A stretch of 64,000 bases of DNA, taken from positions 107,412-171,411 of the forward strand of contig WNNJ02000912.1 of NCBI GenBank assembly GCA_012934845.2. The letters run 5' to 3'. Shown piece by piece: positions 12,440-22,084 of the stretch (position 1 is the first letter of the stretch; each line of letters starts with the position of its first letter). The stretch comes from Pomphorhynchus laevis (taxonomy: Eukaryota > Acanthocephala > Palaeacanthocephala > Echinorhynchida > Pomphorhynchidae). The notes beneath the pieces are model-generated. The model was not told the origin of the DNA. It was given only the letters and a program-made list of their open reading frames with translations, and did not search any database. Made by a program: the position numbers and the translations under genes.

Positions 12440-13162
12440 ATACGCGATAATTTCTCTCTCTCGCCAAATGCATTCCGTGACTGTTTATCAACGCTATACG
12501 GTTGGTATTCCGCAAACTTGTCCTTGCACTATATATGCAACGCTGGAACGAACTTTTCGCATTCCTTGTCATGTAAACGTGGAGGCATTCAAAATATACT
12601 CCACAATGCGATCAGAGATATCATTGCTCGTGAGTTGACGACTGTTTGCAATGGAATAGGTATCGATCATGGGTTAGAGTCCGTCAATGAACGCATATGT
12701 TTTAAGAGATTCACAACGAGTAGCGACGAGGCAGCGAGACTCGATGTTGCTTGCAATGAGCTCTTCGAAAGTCGATTCGGGCGGACGTTTTTCGACGTCA
12801 CGATCTTTAACAACCATGCCGTTTCGTACTGCTCGTCGAAGTCCAATGCTTTCAACTACCACGAAGTCCGTAAAATATCAAAGTATAAGGAGCGAATCAA
12901 TGTTGTTGAACGCGGAAGTTTCGTACCACTTGTGTTCGCTTCGTCTTGCAGCATTAGTGAGGGCACATTACATGTACTTAAGCGGATCGCTCAATTACAA
13001 TCGACAAAATCAGCAACGAATTCCTACTCAAACTGCATCTGTACTTTGAAACGTATAATTTGGTTTACCCTATGTCGATCCGCATCAATGTGTTACCTGG
13101 ACTTTCGATCTGCATGTCACCGACCAGCACTATCTTGCGCCTACGTCGACAGATCAAACTGA
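12440..13162 (+). mobile_element. RLE-type retrotransposon, C-terminal fragment
   Basis: The frame reads a Zn-knuckle-like region ending HSLSCKRGG, then HNAIRD, AARLDVACNELF and RTFFDVTIFNNHAVS, then HEVRKISKYKERINVVERG. This matches in order the longer fragment at 59082-60337. The ARLD...FFD spacing fits the PD-(D/E)xK core of the restriction-like endonuclease found at the C-terminus of R2/NeSL-type non-LTR elements. The frame is open to 13162, with the family C-terminus apparently diverged after about 13000. The N-terminal half, including the reverse transcriptase, is missing. It is a truncated dead copy. Confidence 0.75.
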
Positions 13163-13247
13163 TGCAACGATATTGATCATGTACCTTTCGCATCGTAACA
13201 ACATTTTACCTATTGTACTAAAAAATAATAACATAAAAAAGTTTGGG

Positions 13248-13565
13248 CATATCTTTGAGAGCGTATCTTTGAGAGCATATATGTAAGAGCATATCTTTGA
13301 GAGCATATATGTGAGAGCATATCTTTGAGAGCATATATGTGAGAGCATATCTTTGAGAGCATATATGTGAGAGCATATCTTTGAGAGCATATCTTTGATA
13401 GCATATCTTTGAGAGCATAAAAAACCTTTATCTTAGAAAGAACCTTTCTTTTTCTGTGGATTCTAATAAATTAATTATTATAAAAAATAATAATAACATA
13501 AAAAAGTTTGAGAGCATATCTTTGAGAGCATAAATAAGTTTGAGAGCATAAAAAAGTTTGAGTAA
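13248..13565 (+). repeat. Microsatellite-like array of a 14-bp unit
   Basis: agagcatatctttg alternates with agagcatatatgtg (28-bp dimer) about six times at 13260-13415, then resumes in a broken form at 13505-13565. On the minus strand it reads as MLSKICSHIYALKDML-type peptide repeats in all frames, which has no biological meaning. It separates the two retroelement fragments. Confidence 0.85.
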
Positions 13566-13625
13566 CATATCCGAAAATAACATACAATAAATAACATACA
13601 ATGACGGTACAATAAAATACATAAT

Positions 13626-15240
13626 ATGACTTGTGGGAAACAGTCCTCTTTTAGCAAGTGTGGTAACTGTAACACAAGAGCTGCAAAGTGTATTCGATGT
13701 GCCTGTCCAACGGCGAATAGAACATGTACAAACTGCTGTGCTCCAAATTGCACACGTCGAGACCAAATGATTAACGCACATACTCATGAGTCGAATTATA
13801 TTACAAATAGAATTACTAATGTTCAAACTGAATGTACTCATAACTTACATTCCGGTCGAGGGCCCGACTGGGGAGAATGATATTCGCAATATGGGCTTCA
13901 ATACACAGGCTTACTTTGATGAATGTATCAAATGGATATCTGATCTATTTCGATTACAACGTTGTAACGCGAGTCATCAATTCATTGCAACATTTGCCGA
14001 TCTCTTCCCATGTGCTGCAAACTCTGCTGACTTGGAAAACTATTCACTTCAGCATGCAACAATGTTCAGCCAAGTAATTAGGCAAAACATAGAGCAAGAA
14101 GGTCACTTCAATTCGCAGGGCATTGGAATGCAGATTAAGAATGTGGCACAACCAGGAGCTTTATGATATTTATCGAGAGACTGATTCTTCAAAACCGAAT
14201 GGAGTACATAAAGATCAATGAAAATAGTAACACCGCTCAAAAAATGGCACAAAGACTTTATAAGATTGAATGACGAGTGGTAAAGCAACGAGTGTGATAC
14301 GAATGCTGTCTCTCGATGTAAGTAGGAGTGGACTTCTTCGCATTTATGATATTATCAACAATACAGTGTCAGTTAGGGAGAAACTTAGTATACTACACCC
14401 TGAGGACTGTGAACTTAATATGTCTCTTGAACTAAAGAACCCATTACCGGGGATGTGCGAACATCACTCTTATGTATTTTTGGCAATTGATGCACAAACG
14501 ATTATATCGGTTAGTGGAACTGTTCAAGGAAGCAGTGAACCCTTTGGTATGGACGCTTAAGATTGGTACTTGATGCTTAATGAGTTCGGACTTGATTCCA
14601 TGCAACTAGCGGATGCGTTGGCAAAATTCCTCTCTCGGCTAGCATCGAAGGATATCAGTTTACCGAATTCAGATGCGTTTACTGCATATCGGCTTATCCC
14701 ACTGAACAAACAACCTGGAGTCCAACCAATATACATTGGAGAGGTAATCCGACGAATAATAACCAAATCAATTTTATCAATGATAACGCATGATCTTACT
14801 AAAGTGGCTGATTGTGTACAGTTATGTGCTGCGCAAAAATGCGCAGCTGAGGCGGCAATCCACTCTACTAGGAAAACTTCCGAGTCATCGAATGATGTTT
14901 GCGTACTTCAGATAGATGCCACTAATGCGTTCAACGCGATCAATCGTAAACTGGCATTAAAGAATATGCCAAAAATTTGATCGGCCTTGTACCGCGTTCA
15001 AAATAACTGTTAAATATGGGGAGCGTATTGCCGATATCGATCGAACACTTTTCATACAACTGACGTTTTCGACATGCGGAGGAATAGGTCCGGAAGCTCA
15101 CAAAATGATAAAAAATGCTGGCAAATCAAAATTCTACTAAACAGAAGACGTTAGAGCTATTACAATAATTCTATCAATAATCAGTGTCGCATTAGCGTTT
15201 TACACTAGATTGGGATAGTGTGTATTCGCGCTACATGGTT
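13626..15240 (+). mobile_element. RLE-type retrotransposon, internally deleted copy
   Basis: In order: a Cys-rich N-terminal region (KCGNCNTRAAKCIRCACP...RTCTNCCAP, 13650-13770). Then a region in several frames (13890-14560). Then the start of a reverse transcriptase (IYIGEVIRRII near 14737 and VLQIDATNAFNAINRKLAL, motif A, near 14910). At about 14985 the sequence passes directly into the far C-terminal part (RIADIDRTLFIQLTFSTCGGIGPEA), which in the 59-kb copy lies after the endonuclease. RT motifs B and C and the whole endonuclease core are therefore gone. The frame is broken several times. An AT-rich probable 3' region with gggaacctaataatg and gaccgaaaaggccg follows to about 15440. Confidence 0.75.
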
Positions 15241-15469
15241 ATATGTCAAAGAGCAAATACATCGAATCACGACGAAATATTGTAAAGAAAAAAGACCAAC
15301 TTGATGAAAAATGTATTTATTACATATAAATGTTACTGTCTGTATAGACGCCCATTTGAGGGAACCTAATAATGTATTGTATCATTATGTATACAGGGCT
15401 TTGACCGAAAAGGCCGTTCTGCCCGCTTATTGTATTATTAATTATTAAAATATTATTATTATTTTTACG

Positions 15470-17612
15470 TAGACTCAGTTATCTGATTTCCAAATAATCG
15501 AAATTTAGAGTCAATATATAAACTACTATCGATGCGTTAAAGAAAAATAAACTATCTAAAGTTAAAATTTAAAAATTTACTATTTTAATTTAAGTGAATA
15601 ATTTAAGTAACTAATAAAATTGGTCTTATTTTAAAGTTACTTGTATTAAAACAAAGAAAATAAACATTTAATTAAATTTCATATTCAAAACTACTGAACT
15701 AATTTTCATGAAAACTAATTTAATGCAAACATTAATGATGTTTTGATCAAATGCTAAAAATTTTTGATAACGAGCTTTGCATAGTGTTTTTTTAGTAGCT
15801 ACAAAAATGACAGAAACTAACTTTTGTAATTACAATTATGAACTGCATTCATTATTAATTGTTTTTAAAAGTAAGATCGGCCTAATAAAAAAATCAACAT
15901 ACACATCTCATTTACCGATTTACGATTTAAATTGTCAAATGAAATTTGCAAATATTTTGATAAATTCAAATTATTTAGAAGTATAATTATTTATTCTAAA
16001 TAATTATAAAAACATAAAATATTATATAGAAATATAAAAGACTTGTCAACAGAAGGTAATAGTATCCCAAATATAATTAATTCATATATAGTGTATAGTA
16101 TCTCAATTATTATTAATTTGTATATAATTTATACAAATTATCCCAATTATTTGTATATTATCCTAATAAATTTGTATAAAAAACGTAATATAAATTATAT
16201 GAATATTAAATATTAAGTTTATATTAAAGCTGACTAAGATATACATATGTTATAATAATTATAACGCCTATCTAACAAAAATTAAACAATCAAATAATTA
16301 TAAATATATGGATAAAATTGAATTAATAGAATCCTTAAATATTTTGATAAATCAAAATTATTTAAAAGTAGGGACATCTATATTTAGACAAGTAAAAGGT
16401 GTTCCAATGGGTGGTAATAGTAGCCCAATTATAGCTGACTTGTTTTTAAGCTTTATAGAATATGAATTTGTTCATAACTGTGTAAAAACTAAATCTAAAC
16501 AATATAAATATATGAAATATATGTTTCGATACATTGATGATATATGTGTATCTAATTCTAATAATTTTTATTCAATAAGCTGACAGATTTGTTTAGGTAA
16601 CCTTATTCTTAATCAAACCCAATAAATAATAACGACTAAATAATATTGATGTCGCAAAATATTGATGATGAATAAAAGTGATTTTTATTTATATCTACAA
16701 ATAAATTAATCCACTAATTTTAAACTTTTGTTTAAAATTATAATGTTTTTCTATAAAAGTGATTTGCATTTAAAAAAATTTTAATCCTTGACTTTTACAA
16801 GTCAAGGATTAATATTTTATAAATATTAATAACATAATTAATAACATATTTTACATGAATACATAAAATATAATAATTAATAAAATAATACGTAAAATAT
16901 AAAATATAAGAAATAATATAATATAAATACGTAAAATATAAAATAACACGTAAAATACGTTAAATATAGTTGCATACGCGACTATATTTACATATCTCAT
17001 TCTTTTGATTGGTTTCATTAACAATCATTTAAATAATTAGATAGATACATATTAAACTATATAAAGATATGAAATATATGTTTGATATACTAAAGATAAG
17101 GTGTTCATCACTTTATCACCTTATAAAAGATTAGTAGCTTAATTACCAGAGATAATAGTAGCCCAATTATAGCTAACTTATTTTTAAGATTTATACAATA
17201 TGAATTGGTTCATAACTGTGTAAAAACTAAATCTAAATTATATAAAGATATAAAATATATATTTTGATATATTGATGATAAATGTCTTTAAATCTAATAA
17301 TTTTTATTCAATAAGTGAACACATTTATTCAGATAGCCGTATTCTTAATAAAACCAATATTGATGATAAAGAAGGTATATTTCTTGATATGAACATTAAA
17401 TTAACATCAATTAAAACTACTTTTAATTTATATAGTAAAGATGATATATTTAAATTTACAATATACATATTTTTGCATGAGCATTCATGCATACCATATA
17501 ATATAAAATATAATACATTAAATAATAAAATTTTAAGAATTGCAACAATATGTAATGATATTGGCTTTCTTCAAAATCATTTAAATAATTTAATAGATAC
17601 ATATTTTAACAC
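15470..17612 (+). mobile_element. Penelope-like family A, several fragments
   Basis: A terminal motif cgtagactcagttatctgat lies at 15472. A duplicate scrap occurs at 15950-15985. A reverse transcriptase core runs at 16308-16583 (VKGVPMGGNSSPIIADLF, then FRYIDDICVSN). A further piece at 17040-17612 carries the downstream region (YSDSRILNKTNIDDKEG, HSCIPYNIKYNTLNNKILRI, NDIGFLQNHLNNLIDTY). PMGxN and YIDD with this spacing suit the Penelope-type RT class. No GIY-YIG region is seen in this family here. All pieces are broken. Confidence 0.65.
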
Positions 17613-17634
17613 GTGTTTGACCCACGCTGCTATG

Positions 17635-18330
17635 TTGGGTCGAAGAATATGGATAGTGAACACTCTTTTCGATAAGAAATGTTTTAATTTCAGTAAACAC
17701 TGAAGCGAAACGCTTTAAACGTTGCCTATCGATAAACAACGAACCTTCTTATGAAGCGAATAATCTGTATACTCACAATCTACGTTGATTAAAAATTCTA
17801 TAAATTGACGATAGTAGAGAGCTTTAGCTACAATCGAGTTAACGATCTTAATCACAAATTCTGTTACTTTACAAATTTCTACAGGATATGTCTGCTCACA
17901 CTCTTGATGAATATTTCGAGATTTTATAATATCTTACGTAACTCGTAATTATTTTTTATTTTAAAATAGCGACAAATCTATTTCTTGCACATTTCTTACT
18001 TTTCGGTTCGGTTTGTTAAAATCGAGAAAAGTTTTTAAACATTCAATAATGCTTTTGCTGTATCAACTCCAAGAGTTTGTTCTTTGAGGGGTAATAATCC
18101 CTAAAAGTTTCTCTTTAAGGCCTTGAGATAAATCGTACAAAAAATAAACTTGAGTTGTGTCATTTATATCACTCGTCAGCTACAATTGATAAAGTGGAAG
18201 CCAATTTGTTGGTGTTTGTGATGTTTGCAGGCATTTTAACTGTTTTAGCAGGCAAAGGCATCTCTCGAATTTTTAATTAACTGCTTAGTTCTTAAAACCT
18301 TGCAAACGAATAATCCATCCGTAATTTTCA
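17635..18330 (-). mobile_element. hAT-type transposon remnant
   Basis: Read on the minus strand from 18330 down, pieces in shifting frames give MPLPAKTVKMPANITNTNKL, YDLSQGLKEKLLGII, then FVIKIVNSIVAKALYYRQF, IEFLINVDCEYTDYSLHKKV and RCLSIGNV. The 'ALxxRQFxxFLxxVDxxYxDxxLHxxVRxLSxGxVLxRF' pattern is that of hAT transposases and the GTF2IRD2/ZBED-type host proteins derived from them. Frames shift several times and no TIRs are evident. It is flanked on both sides by PLE family A pieces. Confidence 0.6.
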
Positions 18331-18569
18331 AAGTCCCGGTAATTCAAAAAATTAATAATGTTAAAAGAAAATTATTGGACTCCCTAAACAGAAAAAGTTA
18401 TTTAGAAATTCTAAATATAAATGAAAAATGGAATTTTTTATAATAAAAAGTTTCCCAAATTACATAATATTATTAGTTAATCCATCATTTATATAATCAT
18501 TTATATTATTAAAATATAAATGATTATATTATTAATGATTATCTTATTATAATATAAAATATAAAATTT

Positions 18570-19262
18570 ACAAGAAACATATTATTGCATGAGCATTCAT
18601 GTATACCATTTAATATAAAATATAATACATTAATGAAATTTTAAGAATTGCCATAATATATTAAATGAATATAAATCAACCAAGTTTTATGTAAAATAAA
18701 TTAATTTTAAGGCTTTATTTCACACTTAATTTTCAGGCATTCCAATAAAAACTATTATCAACTTTACCGCAAAGATGACATATTTTAATAATTACCATAA
18801 TATGTAATGATATTGTTTTATTCAAAATCATTAAACTAATGATTTTGAAATAATCATTAAACTAATGATATATTGATGATATATGTGTAGTAATCATTAA
18901 ACTAATGGTATATTGATGATATATGTGTTTTTAATTCTAATAATTTTTATTCAATTAGCGAACAAATTTATCCAGAAAGCCTCATTCTTAATAAAATTAA
19001 TATTTATGATAAAACATTTATATATCCAGATATGAACATTAAATTGACATTAACTAAAACTACTTTTAATTTATATCGTAAAGATGACATTTAAATTTAC
19101 AAGAAACGTATTTTTTCATGAGCATTTATTCATACCATATAATATAAAATATAATATATTAAATAGTGAAATTTTAAGAATTGCATTAAAAGTAATGATA
19201 AATCAATTTATATCAATTTATAAATCAATTAATTTATATCGTACTTGCGAGATCTCGTTTCC
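18570..19262 (+). mobile_element. Penelope-like family A fragments
   Basis: Diverged pieces of the RT downstream region recur at 18580-18660, 18770-18900 and 18900-19200. They again show YIDDICV-like, NNFYSISEQIYP and FHEHLFIPYNIKYN blocks. Short segments are reiterated in tandem (attaaactaatgatatattg twice around 18850-18925). There is no intact frame. It ends just before the prefoldin exon. Confidence 0.6.
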
Positions 19263-19333
19263 AATAATATGATTACTTCTATATATGCAATATTATTTTT
19301 TATTATAAAATTTTAAATATACGTTATTTTTAG

Positions 19334-19540
19334 GAATTAACCGATGATCGAAAATGTTATAGGCTTTTGAATGGTGTACTAATACAGTATGATCGCTTAG
19401 TGATCATTAAACAGTTACAAGATGAGTTAGAAGAATATAAACAAAAAGAAAGATATATTGATGAACGCCTTACTCAGCTGGAGAATCACCAGAAAACTGT
19501 AACTCAGGAGATTAAAACTGATCAATTCACTAACAACTAA
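19334..19540 (+). CDS. PFDN2: Prefoldin subunit 2 homologue, terminal exon
   Basis: An acceptor (cgttatttttag) precedes a 68-codon frame ending in TAA. It starts ELTDDRKCYRLLNGVLI, close to the human PFDN2 segment around RKCYRMVGGVLVERTV, and continues as a charged helix (QLQDELEEYKQKERYIDERL, then QLENHQKTVTQEI). Prefoldin beta-type subunits have two coiled-coil helices joined by beta-hairpins. This exon would supply a hairpin strand and the C-terminal helix that binds unfolded actin or tubulin in the cytosolic hexamer. The usual C-terminal tail is short here. AATAAA-like signals follow at about 19685 and 19705. The exon(s) for the N-terminal helix were not found upstream, where PLE debris fills the space, so the gene is either split by a long intron or this is an orphaned exon. 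Confidence 0.7.
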   Translation, partial: ELTDDRKCYRLLNGVLIQYDRLVIIKQLQDELEEYKQKERYIDERLTQLENHQKTVTQEIKTDQFTNN

Positions 19541-19744
19541 ATCGAACAATGTTCCTGTTAAAAAATGAAAGTTTTAAATAATTTTGATATAATAATAGCT
19601 TTTGTTTTATATAAATTTGTACAATTACTCGTAGTTCTACTTAATTATTTTCATTACTCAATATTTTTGTTTTGCTGTGTAAAAATAAATCAAAACTGTA
19701 TAAATAAAATGTTCCGGACAAATATTAAATTAAATCAAACAGTT

Positions 19745-20830
19745 TAATTCTTAATAAAATAGGTATAATATAAACATTAAATTAACAACAATTAAAACTA
19801 CTTTTAATTTATATCGTAAAGATGACATTTAAATTTACAAGAAACGTATTTTTTCATGAGCATTTATTCATAGAATAGAATAGAATTTATTTAGAGTGGC
19901 CTTTGTGGTGAATAGAACCACTTACAGGCCCACTATAAAAATCAAAAGACAAGTTTACGTCCGATGAATGTTTGAACTTGTATGTAGAGTTATTGAATTG
20001 ATTGCGGCTGAAAGTGTTATTTTAGTTCGTTTGCAAGAAGTATGGCGATCAAGGAAGTTTTGAAGTGTTTAAGCGACGTCAATGATTTTAAGTCACGAGG
20101 AAGTTTGTTCCAAAGGCGTGGTGCAGCATGGTGAACGCACGATATCATTAAGTATAAATTCTTAAGTAAAAATTCCATCAAATATGTGAAAATAACTACA
20201 TTTTGAAACACCCATAATTAATCATCGATAATTAATCAAAAATATTAGTTTTTACACAAAAAATGCGATTTTTCTTAATTAAACTAATATTTACGATAAA
20301 AATAGGTATCTGAACATAAACATGGTAAAACTATTAAAACGATTATTAATTTATATCGTAAAGCAAATTAAATTTACAAAAAAAACATATTTTTGCATGA
20401 GCATTCATGCATATCATATAATATAAAATATAGTACATTAAATAATGAAATTTTAAGAATTGCAACAATATGTAATGATATTGGCTTTCTTCAAAATCAT
20501 TTAAATAATTTAATAGATACATATTTTAAACTAGGTTACTATAAAAATAACATCAAGCAGAAAATAGTAAAATATATAAATCAACACAATAATATAAAGA
20601 ATAAATTTAAAATCATTAGCGGAAAAGTTTTATGGATAATAAATAATATACCTTGTATTAGAATAGAATACTATATAATCAAATTTCATCAGAGAAAGTA
20701 CGTCATTAGCATATATTTGGCGCTACTGATATTTGAGGTCGAGCAATAGGGGCCGAAACCTGATAACATAGCAGTTCCATCTGATGATCGTTAATCCTTA
20801 TTCTGATATAAAATATGTTATTCATGAAAA
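19745..20830 (+). mobile_element. Penelope-like family A copy interrupted by a LINE tail
   Basis: PLE sequence (19745-19868, ending in FHEHLFI) stops at the LINE tail. It resumes at about 20285 with the same region and then runs through NDIGFLQNHLNNLIDTYFKL and IISGKVLWIINN. Next is a non-coding tail (20680-20830) with the conserved 'ggggccgaaacctgataaca' block. The tail is found alone at many other sites in the window. Confidence 0.65.
19868..20215 (-). mobile_element. CR1/Jockey-like LINE, 3' end
   Basis: The minus frame 20211-20017 reads HHAAPRLWNKLPRDLKSLTS then LKHFKTSLIAILL. This is the common C-terminal 'aPxLWNxLPxxl...sFKxxLk' end of CR1/L2/Jockey-clade reverse transcriptases. A short 3' UTR follows and ends in a pentanucleotide tail (attctattctatt on the minus strand) at 19868-19885. 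The rest is 5'-truncated, and it is inserted in PLE family A sequence. Confidence 0.75.
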
Positions 20831-21159
20831 ATGACTTTTATTTTAAATTTGAATTTCAAATTTTTACTTGATATGAGTAATATGAAATCTTATATAAAAT
20901 TATTATGAAATTATTTATAATTAAATAATTATAAATATAAAAATTAATTTTTAATTTTGAAAATACATTTTATTACATAAAAGTATATTTATATATTTAT
21001 TTATATGTATTTATATAAATGCATATTAATTGTATAAAATCTTATATTATTTATAATTTATCTTTATTTTTAATTTATATACAGTATAATATAGTCTAAT
21101 TAAAATAAAGTCTAGTAAACCTAAATTTTCTTAATAACTTTTTAATCAAGAATTAATGG

Positions 21160-21230
21160 AGCTGGATTAATTTTTTGAAGATGCTAGCAGAAGTTAGCGA
21201 AATATCAAATAAATCATCTTTCTATATATA
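21160..21230 (+). repeat. Fragment related to the 58-kb foldback element
   Basis: ggagctggattaa followed by gaagatgctagcagaagtta and gcgaaatatcaaa matches the arm of the foldback element at 58012-58337 with interruptions. It is a partial copy. Confidence 0.5.
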
Positions 21231-21412
21231 TCATTATAGTATTCCATATACTATATTATAACTTGATAACTTTATTGCTTTCGCCTTAATTATAATATTT
21301 TGGTATCAAATAAATGAATGGATCGGAATGAATTTTAATTCTCTATTTTAAATAAACGAGAAAATCAAATTATACTGTATGTATACTAAATATAGAATTG
21401 TTTATTGAACAG

Positions 21413-21493
21413 GAAAAAGTAAAATAAATTTGCTTTTCAAAAATTCGACTAATTTTTAAAAAACAAATTTATTTTGCTGCTTCCTGTTCAATC
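21413..21493. repeat. Inverted repeat, arms about 27 bp
   Basis: attgaacagg...aagtaaaataaatttg is mirrored by caaatttattttgctgcttc and ctgttcaat around a central AT loop. The arms are imperfect. It is a small MITE-like or foldback sequence. Confidence 0.75.
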
Positions 21494-21714
21494 AGTAATT
21501 GAAGCAAATGAGTGAACAATCGATATATAACACTATATATACTATTACAGTATTATAACACTATTTATATTATTATAGCATATATATCACAGACAAATAA
21601 ACAACTTCAATGTCTAATAGTATTATATTTATTCAAATATAGGTTAATAAATGTGTTTATTATTAGAACGAATATGTTTGAAGAAAAAATTAGTCACTCT
21701 CGAGTAGTTACTGT

Positions 21715-21970
21715 ATAATTGAGGGTGCTTAGCGTGTGCCAATAAAACGATGCGAGTTCGAATCTTGGAAGAAGCAAAATAACTTTTGAAGTAAATTGCG
21801 GTACTTGACCCTTTGATTAGTGTGGGTGTAACATGCAAAGAGACTAAACGTGTGCCAATAAAATGACGGGAGTACGAATCATAAAAAAAGACTAATTAAT
21901 TTCCGATCGAAAATGGCGGTAGTTAGCACTATGATGAGCCCGGGTGTACCATACAAAGAAAAACGGTCGA
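21715..21970 (+). mobile_element. tRNA-like SINE sequence, two partial copies
   Basis: A block with an A-box-like gggtgcttagcgtg and, 25-30 bp on, a B-box-like gagttcgaatctt lies at 21720-21775. A diverged repeat of the block (acgtgtgccaataaaatgac, gggagtacgaatca) follows at 21846-21885. Box spacing and sequence recall a tRNA-derived Pol III promoter. A-rich stretches follow each copy. Confidence 0.45.
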
Positions 21971-22084
21971 GATGACCTAAAAACGGGAAGTCAATAAAAT
22001 CAACAAAATTTTATGAAAGACAAATTTAAACATTAAATTTATTAAAATTAACTATTAAATTTATTTTGATTTTAAAATAAATTT

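Noticed and set aside
13154-13418. Minus-strand ORFs with YALKDMLSHICSQ repeats
   Set aside because: They exist in three frames at once because of the 14-bp DNA repeat.
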